DNA of 64,000 nt from Akkermansia muciniphila (GTDB taxonomy: Bacteria > Verrucomicrobiota > Verrucomicrobiia > Verrucomicrobiales > V1-33), in assembly GCA_945861415.1 (NCBI GenBank), contig CAMAUV010000015.1:1-64000 (forward strand), in the 5' to 3' direction. Below, piece by piece: positions 38,351 to 48,986 of this stretch. Each line of letters opens with the position of its first letter. Position 1 is the first letter of the stretch. The notes beneath the pieces are model-generated. The model saw only the letters and a program-made list of their open reading frames with translations, did not search any database and was not told where the DNA came from. Position numbers and translations under genes: made by a program.

Positions 38351-41300
38351 ATGCCCCTTCTTCGTCTGCTAGCCTTTGTTTTCCTTCTGCCCGCTGCGCA
38401 GGGGCAGAAGGTATTCATCAATGAACTGCACTACGACAACACCGGCGTGGATGCCGGCGAAGGCTTGGAGATCGCCGGCCCGGCGGGCACGGACCTGAGC
38501 CAATACGACGTCGTCTATTACAACGGAGCCGGAGGGAACAAATACGGCTCACTGCGGCTCTCCGGCCTGATCGATGATGAAGGAACAGGCACCGGGGCGG
38601 TGTGGTTTGACATCGTGGGTCTGCAAAACGGCGCGCCGGACGGGTTGGTGCTCTATCACTGGCTGAGCGCAACGGTAGTCCATCGCATCTCCTACGAGGG
38701 AGCCTTCACTGCTGTGGGTGGAGAGGCGAGGGAGCAGTATCTTCCGGACATCAATGTGCTTGAGGGCAGCGCTACGGCGGCAGGCGATTCACTCCAACTC
38801 ACCGGCAACGGGACGGGACTGGCGGATTTCGTCTGGAACGCACCACGCGCAGCCAGCCCCGGCGCACTCAATACGGCCCAGACCTTTACCGCGAACCTCC
38901 CACGCACGGCCACGCTTACTATGGTAACCTCCCTTCTCACAGAAGGCCAATCCGGCACGCTCACGCTCTCCGTGCAACCAGCGCCGACGGCAGGCCTAGC
39001 GTATGCACTTTCCGCAAATCGTTCCGGTGTGCTCGGCATCCCGGCGGTGCTCACCGTGCCCGTTTCGGGTTCAATTAGTGTGCCGGTGACGGCCCTTACC
39101 GATAACGTGGCGGATGGATTTCAGGAAGTGGCGCTCAATGCAGTGCCTGCCGACAACACATGGCCCGCTGCCGCAACCGGCGTGCAAGTGGTGGATGAGG
39201 ACCGCCCCATTGTGAACGCTCCCGGGGCGTTGAGGGTAATGTCGTTCAACGTGCGGCTTGGACTTAGCGCTCCGGGCAGCGCGGACTTCAATGCCGTTAG
39301 GGAAATTGTGGAGCGCATCAGCCCGGATGTGCTATGCCTTCAGGAGGTGAGCAGCACAGGCGACTTTGGCGATTTCCTCTCCCTAGCCGCGCAATGCGGA
39401 TTCCCCTCCAGCGCGGCGCACCGGGCCATCAGCGGCGATGCGTTTGCCGGGCAGCATTATATACGCGGCGATATCAGCGGCGGATCGGATGTGAACGTGG
39501 TGACGCTAAGCCGCTGGCCCATCACGCAGCGCATTCAGTTGGGACGGGGTGCCGCAGGGCGCGCAGAGATCACCCGGTATCCTCTGCTCACCGTTGTAGA
39601 TATACCCTGGTTGAACGCTGCGGAGGATCCGGCTATTGTGAACGTGCACCTCAAGGCCGACGGGGACGAATCGAGCGCTTTCCGGCGCGCCCTCGAGGCC
39701 ATGCGCACGCGGGAATACATGGCCGCCGCGGGGTTTAATCCAACCACCGACAATGTGATGGTCATCGGCGATTTCAATGCGAACGACCGTTTGCCGCAGG
39801 TCGCTTCATGGCAGACAAAAATCCCCGCCCTAATGCAGCCAGGCACAGGAAAATTCGCCGACGGTTCGGCGCTGCCATTCTCCTTCGTACCGGGCAGCGA
39901 CCTCACAACGGGCATCACACTGCCCTACGCCACCTTCCCGCACAGCGGGTTCAATTCCTCTGGGCTGACCGCAGTGGCGCTGCTCCAGCCGGATCGCAGC
40001 GAGGCGACATTCTTTGAGTCCAAACTAGACTACCTCTTCCTCAGTCAGCCCATCCGCAGCCGTGGCGGAGTGATGACCGAGGTCTATAACAGTCGGCTGG
40101 AACACAGCTACGACGGCCTGCCCAAACGCTCCACGCTGCCTGACGGCATGCTGAGTATTGCGGCCAGTGATCACTTCGCCCTATACGCAGACGTGCCGCT
40201 CTTGGTGCGCCCGGTGCTGAGCGTGACGTTCTCTCAGGAGCGTGTGGACGAAGGCGACAGTGGGCTGACCGCCACCATTTCCGTGTCACCCGTTCCGTCG
40301 GAGCCGGTCGAGGTGTCGCTGAGCTCATGGCGGGACGACCGACTGGCGGTGCCGCCCTCTGTGATGCTGAGCGCCGCTCAGGCATCGATCGTGGTGCCGG
40401 TGCTGGTGCCTTGGCTGCCACATGTGGAACCCCACCGTGCGGTCGTACTTACCGCAAGAGCGGAAGGCTGCATGGACGGGCAGAGCAGTGTGGGCGTATC
40501 GAATCGCGAGGCGGGCAGTGAATTAATTATTTCCAAGTATCACGAACCCACCACCGGCAGTAGCGGACGTTCAGTCGAATTGCTAAATGTTTCAGGCCGT
40601 CCGATAGACTTCAGCCGCACCGCTCTACGCCTTCGCCGCTACTCCAACGGGGGAACCGAGGGCGTGCTGGATGCGCAAGCTGCCACTGGCATTCTGCCCG
40701 CGGGGGCAGTGCTCGTCGTGGGAGATGAATCCACCGGCTCCTTCATGGTGGCGCACGGGCTAATCCCCGCGCCTGCCCAGCCTTTCACCTCGCAGCTTGA
40801 CCACACGGTGAATTTTAACGCGGCGGGCTTTGCGGCCTTTGTGAAAGACCAACTCGTCTTCACCGGCAACGATGCGCTGGAAGTCCTCGTGAATGGATTC
40901 CGCAGCGATGTGTTCGGCGAGATCGGCCACGATCCAGGCACTGCGTGGACTGGCCCTGGAAGCGCCTCCACGGCAGATGCTACACTCACCCTCCAGCCTG
41001 CACTCGCCACCGGCAGCAGCGGCTGGCGACTTCCCGGCTTCCGCTTCATTTTTACAGCACCATCGCTAGCCGGATTTGGCACCGCTCCCGTGATTGCTGA
41101 TCGCTACCGTGTTTGGACTGCCGCCAATGGTCTCATTGGTCTCAACGCCGCACTAAACAATGATCCGGACATGGACGGTGTGGACAATTTGTCTGCATAC
41201 GCCGCCCCCGGCGGACTCACTCCCGGGCCCCGCGGCCTCACCCGCATGCTCCGTGCTGACGACCCGCTGCTCTCATTGAGCATTGAATCCTCCCCCAATC

Positions 41301-41434
41301 TTGCCATATGGCAGACAGCTATCGGCTCTGAGTCCGCCGGTCCGCTGCTACCCGACGGGACTCGTCTTTCCACCTTCACTCTTTCCCCTGTCCCGGGACG
41401 CATCTTTCTGCGGCAGCAGATTTGGCGCCCTTAA
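38351..41434 (+). CDS. Secreted endonuclease/exonuclease/phosphatase protein with lamin-tail-like domains
   Basis: 1027 aa; KVFINELHYDNTGVDAGEGLEIAG (LTD-like), LRVMSFNVRLG...DVLCLQEVSS...VNVHLKAD...VIGDFNAND (EEP), second LTD-like LIISKYHEPTTGSSGRSVELLNVSG. Confidence 0.88.
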   Translation: MPLLRLLAFVFLLPAAQGQKVFINELHYDNTGVDAGEGLEIAGPAGTDLSQYDVVYYNGAGGNKYGSLRLSGLIDDEGTGTGAVWFDIVGLQNGAPDGLVLYHWLSATVVHRISYEGAFTAVGGEAREQYLPDINVLEGSATAAGDSLQLTGNGTGLADFVWNAPRAASPGALNTAQTFTANLPRTATLTMVTSLLTEGQSGTLTLSVQPAPTAGLAYALSANRSGVLGIPAVLTVPVSGSISVPVTALTDNVADGFQEVALNAVPADNTWPAAATGVQVVDEDRPIVNAPGALRVMSFNVRLGLSAPGSADFNAVREIVERISPDVLCLQEVSSTGDFGDFLSLAAQCGFPSSAAHRAISGDAFAGQHYIRGDISGGSDVNVVTLSRWPITQRIQLGRGAAGRAEITRYPLLTVVDIPWLNAAEDPAIVNVHLKADGDESSAFRRALEAMRTREYMAAAGFNPTTDNVMVIGDFNANDRLPQVASWQTKIPALMQPGTGKFADGSALPFSFVPGSDLTTGITLPYATFPHSGFNSSGLTAVALLQPDRSEATFFESKLDYLFLSQPIRSRGGVMTEVYNSRLEHSYDGLPKRSTLPDGMLSIAASDHFALYADVPLLVRPVLSVTFSQERVDEGDSGLTATISVSPVPSEPVEVSLSSWRDDRLAVPPSVMLSAAQASIVVPVLVPWLPHVEPHRAVVLTARAEGCMDGQSSVGVSNREAGSELIISKYHEPTTGSSGRSVELLNVSGRPIDFSRTALRLRRYSNGGTEGVLDAQAATGILPAGAVLVVGDESTGSFMVAHGLIPAPAQPFTSQLDHTVNFNAAGFAAFVKDQLVFTGNDALEVLVNGFRSDVFGEIGHDPGTAWTGPGSASTADATLTLQPALATGSSGWRLPGFRFIFTAPSLAGFGTAPVIADRYRVWTAANGLIGLNAALNNDPDMDGVDNLSAYAAPGGLTPGPRGLTRMLRADDPLLSLSIESSPNLAIWQTAIGSESAGPLLPDGTRLSTFTLSPVPGRIFLRQQIWRP

Positions 41435-41440
41435 TATTTT

Positions 41441-42838
41441 ATGGACCTGTTCGCCTCACTAGCGCCGGCCGCTCCCGCGGAGAAAGTATTCACTGTCACC
41501 CAGCTCACACGCCGGGTGAAAGACGCGCTGGAAGGCGGTATTGGCACCGTTTGGGTGCAGGGGGAAATCAGCAACCACCGCCGCCAGACCAGCGGCCATC
41601 ATTACTTCACGCTCAAGGACGCCGGTGCCCAGCTCGCCTGCGTGCTGTTCAAAGGCAGCGCGCAATTTGTGAAAGCCCCAATCGCCGACGGACTGATGAT
41701 TCAGGCCTTCGGAGACATCACGGTATATGAGGCGCGCGGCCAGTATCAAATGCTGGTGCGCAACGTGCAGGCCGCCGGGCAGGGCTCGCTCCAGCTTCGT
41801 TTTGAAGAACTGAAGCGCCGCCTCGCCGCCGAGGGACTTTTCTCCGTGGATGCCAAGCAGGACATCCCCCGACTGCCGCAGACCGTCGCCATTGTCACTT
41901 CGCCCACCGGCGCGGCCCTGCAGGACATGCTGAACATCCTGCGACGCCGCGCCCCGTATCTGCACATTTTGATTGCCGCTGTCCGCGTCCAAGGTGCTGG
42001 TGCCGAGCATGAAATCGCGGACGCCATTCGCATGATCGACGCCGAAAGCGGCGAATCGCTGCCGGTGATCGACACCGTCGTCGTCGCCCGCGGCGGCGGC
42101 AGTCTTGAGGACCTGTGGTGCTTCAATGAAGAGGTTGTCGCCCGGGCCATCCATGAGTGCAGCATTCCAGTCATCAGCGCGGTGGGACACGAGATCGATT
42201 TCACCATCGCGGACTTCACTGCCGACCTGCGCGCCCCCACGCCCAGCGCCGCGGCAGAACTGCTCGCACCAGACCGCGAAGAACTCCTAGCCGATGCCGT
42301 GCAATGCTGGCAGCGCATCGCCCGTGCCATGCAGCAAACCCTCGTGCAGGAACGCCGCGCCCTCGACCTCACCGCCCGCACCCTGCGCCAGACCGACGCC
42401 GAGCGCCTGCTACTCCCCTGGCGTCAGCAGCTCGACCAGTGCGAGCAGTCGCTGAGCACCCTCGTTTCCACGGAACTCACCGCCCGGCGCAGCGCTGCGG
42501 AAAATCTCCGCCTGCGCCTCGAATCTCACCGCCCCGACCAGGCACTCGCATCCTTCTCCGTGCGCCTCCAAGTGCTGCGCGAACGCCTCCAGTCACGCAT
42601 TACGCAAAGCATGGAACGCAGCGCCGCTTTATTAAAGCAAAGCAGTAGCCTCCTTCGCACCCTCGGCCCGCAAAGCGCCTTCGAGCGCGGCTTCACCTGC
42701 ACCACCGACAAGTCCGGCCGCGTCGTGCGCGATGCCTCGGAATTAAAGCTGGGCGATGAATTCGAGACCCGCTTCCGCCGCGGAAAAGTAAAAGGAATCG
42801 TCAAGGAAGTTTCCTCCTCTGGCCGTCCCGCGAAATAG
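41441..42838 (+). CDS. xseA: Exodeoxyribonuclease VII large subunit
   Basis: 465 aa; FTVTQLTRRVKDALEGGIGTVWVQGEISNHRRQTSGHHYFTLKD, VARGGGSLEDLWCFNEE, SAVGHEIDFTIADFTADLRAPTPSAAAEL. Confidence 0.97.
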   Translation: MDLFASLAPAAPAEKVFTVTQLTRRVKDALEGGIGTVWVQGEISNHRRQTSGHHYFTLKDAGAQLACVLFKGSAQFVKAPIADGLMIQAFGDITVYEARGQYQMLVRNVQAAGQGSLQLRFEELKRRLAAEGLFSVDAKQDIPRLPQTVAIVTSPTGAALQDMLNILRRRAPYLHILIAAVRVQGAGAEHEIADAIRMIDAESGESLPVIDTVVVARGGGSLEDLWCFNEEVVARAIHECSIPVISAVGHEIDFTIADFTADLRAPTPSAAAELLAPDREELLADAVQCWQRIARAMQQTLVQERRALDLTARTLRQTDAERLLLPWRQQLDQCEQSLSTLVSTELTARRSAAENLRLRLESHRPDQALASFSVRLQVLRERLQSRITQSMERSAALLKQSSSLLRTLGPQSAFERGFTCTTDKSGRVVRDASELKLGDEFETRFRRGKVKGIVKEVSSSGRPAK

Positions 42839-42892
42839 CCGGTGAAAAATGGGAGCTTCATGCGTAATTAAACTCCTTAAGATACGTCTTCC

Positions 42893-45718
42893 GTGACCAA
42901 CCGCACCATACTTACACTCGCACTGCTAAGTCCCTTGAATCTCGCTGCGAGCGGAGCCATTGAGTTCAACAGGGACATCCGCCCCATCATCACCAAACAC
43001 TGCACGGCCTGCCACGGCGGGGTAAAGGAGGCGGGGAAAGTGTCCTTCATTTATCGGGAGAAAGCGCTGGCTCAAGGGAAGTCGGGGAAGACCACAATCG
43101 TGCCGGGACAGCCGGATGCTTCGGAGATGATCCGGCGCGTGACGACTCTGGACGAAGACGACCTCATGCCCAAGCCGGAGCATGGCCCGAGGCTGAACGA
43201 TGCGGAAGTCGCGACGCTCAAACAATGGATCACCGAAGGCGCGAAGTGGAGCGAGCACTGGTCGCTGGTTCTGCCATCGGAGCCAGGCGCGCCCGCTTTG
43301 AAGAATGTTGCCTGGCCGCAGCAGCCGCTGGATGCGCTGGTGCTCGCGAAGCTGGAGGCGGAAAACCTTGCCCCATCGCCGGCGGCTTCCCCTGCGGAGT
43401 GGCTGCGGCGCGTTTCTCTCGACCTCACCGGCTTGCCGCCTTCGCTGGAGGAATGGGAGGCGTACAAGACCGCCTTCGCCGCGGATGAAAAAGCTGCGCG
43501 CACTCAGGCCGTGGACCAGTTGCTGGCTTCGCCGGCGTTTGGCGAGCACTGGACCGCCATGTGGCTCGATCTGGCGCGCTACTCGGATACCTTCGGCTTT
43601 GAGAAAGACCCGCACCGCGACATCTGGCCGTGGCGCGACTGGGTGATCCGCGCGCTCAATGCGGATATGCCATTTGATCAATTCACCATCAAACAACTCG
43701 CCGGTGATTTGCTGCCGGAGGCCACCGCCGAGGACATTTTGGCCACCGCCTTCCACCGTAATACGCAGAACAACACCGAGGGCGGCACCGACGACGAAGA
43801 GTGGCGCGACACCGCCGTGCAGGACCGCGTTAATACCACTTGGACCGTCTGGCAGGCCACTACCTTCGGCTGTGTGCAGTGCCACTCACATCCCTACGAT
43901 CCTTATCCGCACGCCGACTACTATCACTTCAAGGCGTTCTTCGACTCCGCGGAAGACTGCGACCAGAACGACGACTGGCCAAAATTGACGACTGGCGACG
44001 AAAAGGCCGCAGACGCTTACCGTCGGGCGACGTCCCTTCGCGACAGCATTTGGCGCTCGGGACTCTCCACCGCCGGGCAAATCCAAGACTGGATCGCCCA
44101 AAAACCAGCCTCCGCCGTCGCCAGCGGAGGCAAACTCAGCATTGCAGAGAATGGAAAAGTAAATGCCTCCGGCACGATACCTGCCGGGGTGAGATACAAT
44201 GTTTCCCTGCCAGCTAAAGAGGGTCAGACGGCGCTGCGCCTTCATATTTATCCAGACAAGGATGATCCGAAGGAGTGGCCGGAGCGCGGCGTGATGATCA
44301 CAGAGTTTTCCATCACGCTGGTAAAGCCGGACGGCGCGAAAGTCCCTGTGAAACTGCGCGAGGTTATCGCGGATCAAGTCCTCGGACCCTACAACCCCCT
44401 AGCGTTCGCCGGCGGTGGGGGACGTGCTGGATTTGGCGGGTATCCAGTGCTGGAGGGGCCGCGGTGGTGCGTGTTCGTCTTTGATCAACCGGCAACTGCC
44501 GGCACTCTAGAGGTGGCGATGAAACACGACGCCCTAGTCAATTCAGGATTCCAAGGAACTCCCACACGGCGGTTTTCATTCGAGAGTTCCAAAGCCGATT
44601 TCACCAATGACGAGCGCGCCAGACTTTTCGCCGACTGGCGTGCAGCACGTGATGAACAGGCCAAAATCAAAGGCACGGCCGTTCCGATTATCGCCGAGCG
44701 CAATGTCCCACGGGATACCCGCCTCTACGTCCGGGGAAATCGCCTGACAAAAGACGCAAGCACGCCGCCTGCCATCCCTAGCGTCTTCAATCCGCCCGCA
44801 GCAAATGGACGCCAGTCCCGCCTCGATATGGCCCGCTGGCTGGTGAGCGACAAGAACCCGCTCACCGCTCGCGTCACGGCGAACCGGCTGTGGGCCGCGA
44901 TGTTCGGCCACGGTATCGTGGACACGCTCGAGGACTTCGGCTCCAGCGGCGCACTGCCGTCGAACCAGCAACTCCTCGATCACCTCGCGCTGCGGCTTTC
45001 GAAACATCACGGCTGGTCGCTGAAAAAGTTGGTCCGCGAGATCGCCCTCAGCAGCACTTACGCCCAGACCAGCAAGGCGAGCGCTGAACTGGCCGCTCGC
45101 GATCCGCACAATACTATCCTCGCCCGCGGTCCGCGCCAGCGCCTTACCGCGGAGATGGTGCGCGACCATGCGCTCGCCGTATCCGGCCTGCTCTCGATCA
45201 AAATGCACGGCCCGCCGGTCTATCCTCCGCAGCCCGATGGCGTGTGGAGCAGCGTTTATAGCGGTGCCGCATGGAACCCCTCCAAGGGCGAGGATCGATA
45301 CCGCCGCGGACTCTACACCTATTCCAAACGCACCAGCGGATACCCGGGCTTCCTCACGTTTGACGCCCCATCCCGCGATATTTGCACCGCCCGCCGGATG
45401 CCAACGAACACGCCACTGCAGGCCCTCGTTACGCTCAACGACCCCGGCTTCATCGAAATGGCCGCCGCCCTCGCCAAACGCGCCGCGAAAGACGGCGGTT
45501 CAACGCGCGATCAAATCGCCCGCGCTGTGAAACTCATCACCCTAGAGGACCCACCCGCCGCCGTCGTGGAATCCCTGACCAAACTCCACGACGCCGCGCT
45601 CGCCGATTACCAGCAGCGCCCGGAGGAATCAAAAAAGCTCGCCGATTCCCCCGATGCCGCCGCCATGACACTAGTGGCGAACACGCTGCTCAACACTGAC
45701 CTTTCGCTGAACCGATGA
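42893..45718 (+). CDS. PSCyt1/DUF1549/DUF1553 domain protein
   Basis: 941 aa; FNRDIRPIITKHCTACHGG heme motif, RRVSLDLTGLPPSLEEWEAY, WLDLARYSDTFGFEKDPHRDIWPWRDWVIRALN, SRLDMARWLVSDKNPLTARVTANRLWAAMFGHGIV. Confidence 0.95.
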   Translation: MTNRTILTLALLSPLNLAASGAIEFNRDIRPIITKHCTACHGGVKEAGKVSFIYREKALAQGKSGKTTIVPGQPDASEMIRRVTTLDEDDLMPKPEHGPRLNDAEVATLKQWITEGAKWSEHWSLVLPSEPGAPALKNVAWPQQPLDALVLAKLEAENLAPSPAASPAEWLRRVSLDLTGLPPSLEEWEAYKTAFAADEKAARTQAVDQLLASPAFGEHWTAMWLDLARYSDTFGFEKDPHRDIWPWRDWVIRALNADMPFDQFTIKQLAGDLLPEATAEDILATAFHRNTQNNTEGGTDDEEWRDTAVQDRVNTTWTVWQATTFGCVQCHSHPYDPYPHADYYHFKAFFDSAEDCDQNDDWPKLTTGDEKAADAYRRATSLRDSIWRSGLSTAGQIQDWIAQKPASAVASGGKLSIAENGKVNASGTIPAGVRYNVSLPAKEGQTALRLHIYPDKDDPKEWPERGVMITEFSITLVKPDGAKVPVKLREVIADQVLGPYNPLAFAGGGGRAGFGGYPVLEGPRWCVFVFDQPATAGTLEVAMKHDALVNSGFQGTPTRRFSFESSKADFTNDERARLFADWRAARDEQAKIKGTAVPIIAERNVPRDTRLYVRGNRLTKDASTPPAIPSVFNPPAANGRQSRLDMARWLVSDKNPLTARVTANRLWAAMFGHGIVDTLEDFGSSGALPSNQQLLDHLALRLSKHHGWSLKKLVREIALSSTYAQTSKASAELAARDPHNTILARGPRQRLTAEMVRDHALAVSGLLSIKMHGPPVYPPQPDGVWSSVYSGAAWNPSKGEDRYRRGLYTYSKRTSGYPGFLTFDAPSRDICTARRMPTNTPLQALVTLNDPGFIEMAAALAKRAAKDGGSTRDQIARAVKLITLEDPPAAVVESLTKLHDAALADYQQRPEESKKLADSPDAAAMTLVANTLLNTDLSLNR

Positions 45719-47172
45719 ACCACCGTGACCTTCTCTTCACTCCCACGCGCCGGCATTTTCTACGCGGCTGTTCACTTGGGCTCGCCGGGATGTGGCTGGG
45801 CTCGAAGGCCGGGGCGGCCAGCGTTATGAAGAAGGACCCTGCAAATCCGCTGAGGACTTCGCAGCCTCATTTCGCAGCTAAGGCGAAGCGTGTGATCTAT
45901 CTGCACATGGCCGGCAGCCCCAGCCAGTTGGAGCTTTTTGACCACAAGCCGGAACTAAGCAAAATCGATGGTCGCGACTGCCCGCAGTCGTTCCTCGAGG
46001 GCAAGCAGTTCGCGTTCATTCAGGGCGTGCCGAAGATGCTGGGGAATCAGTATCCCTTCCAGCAGTACGGGCAAAGCGGCCAGTGGATCAGCGACCGCCT
46101 GCCGCACCTTGCAAAGGTTGCGGACGACCTCTGCATCGTGAAGTCCATGTACACCGACCAGTTCAATCACGGTCCGGCGCAGTTGGTCATGCACACCGGC
46201 ACGGCCACGCCCGGAGCGGCGAGTTTTGGCGCGTGGTCCACTTACGGACTGGGTTCAGAAAATGAGAATCTCCCCGGCTTCATCGTGCTGACCAGCGGCG
46301 GCAAGAATCCCGATGCCGGCAAGAGCGTGTGGGGCAGCGGTTATCTGCCCGGTGTTTATCAGGGCGTGCAATGCCGCTCGGCTGGCGAACCGGTGCTGTT
46401 TCTTCAGGACCCACCAGGCATCGACCGTAGCCTGCGCCGCAAGAGTCTGAATGCGCTGGCGGAGATCAATGCGCGGACAGCGGCGGAGGTGGGCGACGTG
46501 GAAACCACAACCAGGATGGCGCAGTATGAAATGGCTTTTCGCATGCAAATGGCGGCCACGGATGCCTTCGACCTCACCAAAGAGCCGCAGGACATCCACG
46601 AACTCTATGGCACTCAGCCCGGGCGCGAGTCCTTTGCCAACAACTGCCTGCTTGCGCGCCGTCTCGCCGAACGCGGCGTGCGCTTTATCCAGCTATTCGA
46701 CTGGGGCTGGGACAGCCATGGGTCCGGCAAGGGAGAGTCGCTGCATCATGGATTCAAAGACAAGTGTGAGGGCACCGACAAAGCCTGTTACGCGCTGCTC
46801 ACCGATCTAGCCCGTCGCGGGCTGCTTGCGGATACGCTCGTCATCTGGGGCGGGGAGTTCGGACGCACCTCCATGCGCGAAAACCGCAGGGGGCAGGCCA
46901 TGGCTTTCGTGGGCCGCGACCACAATCCCGGCGCTTTCAGCATCTGGATGGCCGGCGGCGGCGTGAAGCCCGGCACCAGCTACGGAGCCACCGACGAGTT
47001 CGGCTATCAGGCCGTGCAGGACAAAGTGAGCCCGCACGACTTCCACGCCACCGTGCTCGCCCTGCTGGGGTTCGATCACTTGCGGCTCAACTACCCGGTG
47101 AGCGGGGTGCCTTTGCGCCTGACCAACGTCACTAAGCCCGGCAGCAAGGTGATCAGAGGGCTCATGGCCTAA
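45715..47172 (+). CDS. DUF1501 domain protein
   Basis: 485 aa; RRHFLRGCSLGLAGMWLGSKAGA leader, HMAGSPSQLELFDHKPEL, GEFGRTSMRENRRGQAMAFVGRDHNPGAFSIWMAGGGVKPG; starts in the ATGA overlap with the DUF1549/1553 gene. Confidence 0.95.
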   Translation: MNHRDLLFTPTRRHFLRGCSLGLAGMWLGSKAGAASVMKKDPANPLRTSQPHFAAKAKRVIYLHMAGSPSQLELFDHKPELSKIDGRDCPQSFLEGKQFAFIQGVPKMLGNQYPFQQYGQSGQWISDRLPHLAKVADDLCIVKSMYTDQFNHGPAQLVMHTGTATPGAASFGAWSTYGLGSENENLPGFIVLTSGGKNPDAGKSVWGSGYLPGVYQGVQCRSAGEPVLFLQDPPGIDRSLRRKSLNALAEINARTAAEVGDVETTTRMAQYEMAFRMQMAATDAFDLTKEPQDIHELYGTQPGRESFANNCLLARRLAERGVRFIQLFDWGWDSHGSGKGESLHHGFKDKCEGTDKACYALLTDLARRGLLADTLVIWGGEFGRTSMRENRRGQAMAFVGRDHNPGAFSIWMAGGGVKPGTSYGATDEFGYQAVQDKVSPHDFHATVLALLGFDHLRLNYPVSGVPLRLTNVTKPGSKVIRGLMA

Positions 47173-47219
47173 ACGCTTCCGATTGCAGCCCCGGCGTTGA
47201 TCCGCCATGAAAGCCCTAC

Positions 47220-48002
47220 ATGTCGCCTTCCGTCACCTATTTTGATCACTGCCGCCTTCTATTGGAGACGGTGGCCGCCCAGTCCAATGCCATCAAGCAA
47301 ACCGCCCGGCTTTTTGCCGACACCATTCTCGCCGACAGAATGGTGCATGTGTTTGGCAGCGGTCACAGCCGTATCATGGTGGAGGAAATGTGGCCCCGAT
47401 ATGGTTCGTTCCCGGGCTTCAATCCTATTGTCGAACTGTCCCTGACCTATCATAATAATGTGGTGGGCGCGAACGGGCAGCGTCAGGCGATGTTTCTCGA
47501 AAACGTTAGTGGTCTGGCGCCGCGAATTCTGCGCAGTTTTGCGCTAAGCTCGCAGGACAGCGCGCTCGTGATTAGTTCCGGCGGCTGCAACATCGTGCCG
47601 GTCGAAATGGCAGAGGAATTTCAGCGCCGCGGAGTCAAAGTGGCCGCCATCGTGAGCCTTACCCACTGCACGGCCAGCAAGTCACGCCGGTCCGACGGGA
47701 AAAAGCTTACGGACTTTGCCGACATCGTCCTCGATACCGGCGCTCCGGTTGGCGATGCTATGGTGAAAATCGAAGGCCTGGAGTCCCCGGTGTCGCCGGG
47801 CAGCACTGTGGGCGGATGCCTGCTTGTGAACGCGGTGAAAGCCGAGGTCGCGGCGCTGCTCACGGCGGCAGGAAATCCTCCGAAGGTGCTCACTGCCGGC
47901 AACGTCATCGGCAGCGACCGGGCTGCGGCCATCTTTGAAGCCGCCTACGACGAACACGCCCACCGTCTGGCCCAACTTTATGCCACTGTCGGCCCGGCCT
48001 GA
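47220..48002 (+). CDS. SIS-domain (sugar isomerase-like) protein
   Basis: 260 aa; VHVFGSGHSRIMVEEMWPRYGSFPGF, SALVISSGGCNIVPVEMAEEFQRRGVKVAAIVSLTH. Confidence 0.85.
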   Translation: MSPSVTYFDHCRLLLETVAAQSNAIKQTARLFADTILADRMVHVFGSGHSRIMVEEMWPRYGSFPGFNPIVELSLTYHNNVVGANGQRQAMFLENVSGLAPRILRSFALSSQDSALVISSGGCNIVPVEMAEEFQRRGVKVAAIVSLTHCTASKSRRSDGKKLTDFADIVLDTGAPVGDAMVKIEGLESPVSPGSTVGGCLLVNAVKAEVAALLTAAGNPPKVLTAGNVIGSDRAAAIFEAAYDEHAHRLAQLYATVGPA

Positions 48003-48033
48003 ATTTTACTGACATACGAATCCATTCGATCTC

Positions 48034-48978
48034 ATGCGCTTCACCATTCTCCCTCTCCTTTTCGCGACAGCTACCACCCTGCTCGCCGGCCCGGCTGTAA
48101 CCGCCAAACGCGAGGGCACTCAGGTCGTTTTTCGAGCCGGGGACAAGGAAATGTTTCGCTATCAGGCAGAGCCCTCGCCACTCCCACGGCCGGATATCAA
48201 GCCGGAGTATCAGCGAGGCGGCTATCTCTTTCCGCTCCTCACACCTTCCGGCAAATCCATCGCGGACGACTACCCTGCGGACCACAAGCACCACCACGGG
48301 CTCTGGTGGGCGTGGACGAAGACGAAGTTTGGTGCTACGGAGCCCGACTTCTGGAACATGGGCAACAAAGGCGGACGTGTGGAATTTGTCTCGCTGGAAA
48401 AGGTCTGGGAAAAGGACTGCACGGCGGGATTGACGGCAAAGCACCGCTTTGTGAGCCTGCTCGCGAATCCTCCCGCTGCGGTGCTCGAGGAAACATGGGA
48501 ATTGCGGGCGACGGCCATCGACGGGGACAAACCGCGATTTGTGCTCGACCTCATCAGCACTCAAGCCTGTTCTGGCAGCGAACCGCTCAAACTTCCCCAG
48601 TATCACTATGGCGGCCTCGGTTTTCGTGGGCGGCAGGACTGGAACGGCGCAGAAAATTGCCGGTTCCTCACAAGCGAAGGCATCACCGACCGCATAAAAG
48701 GAAACAATTCCACGGCGCGCTGGCTCTGGGTGGGGGGAAATGCCGATGGCACAGTGGCGGGCGTGACCATCCTCAGCCATCCTGACAATTTCCGTGCTCC
48801 TCAACCTCTGCGGCTGCATCCCAAGGAGCCGTTTATCTGCTTCGCCCCGCAGCAGGCAGGTGAAATGGAAATCAAACCCGGCACGCCCTACGTCTCACGC
48901 TACCGTCTTATCATTGCCGACGGCGAGCCAAAAGCCGAAGAGGTGGAAGCATGGTGGAAGGAATACACCCGAAAGTAA
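48034..48978 (+). CDS. PmoA/DUF6807 family secreted protein
   Basis: 314 aa with signal peptide; YLFPLLTPSGKSIADDYPADHKHHHGLWWAWTKTKFG typical of the DUF6807 (PmoA) family. Confidence 0.8.
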   Translation: MRFTILPLLFATATTLLAGPAVTAKREGTQVVFRAGDKEMFRYQAEPSPLPRPDIKPEYQRGGYLFPLLTPSGKSIADDYPADHKHHHGLWWAWTKTKFGATEPDFWNMGNKGGRVEFVSLEKVWEKDCTAGLTAKHRFVSLLANPPAAVLEETWELRATAIDGDKPRFVLDLISTQACSGSEPLKLPQYHYGGLGFRGRQDWNGAENCRFLTSEGITDRIKGNNSTARWLWVGGNADGTVAGVTILSHPDNFRAPQPLRLHPKEPFICFAPQQAGEMEIKPGTPYVSRYRLIIADGEPKAEEVEAWWKEYTRK

Positions 48979-48986
48979 GGTGAGCC

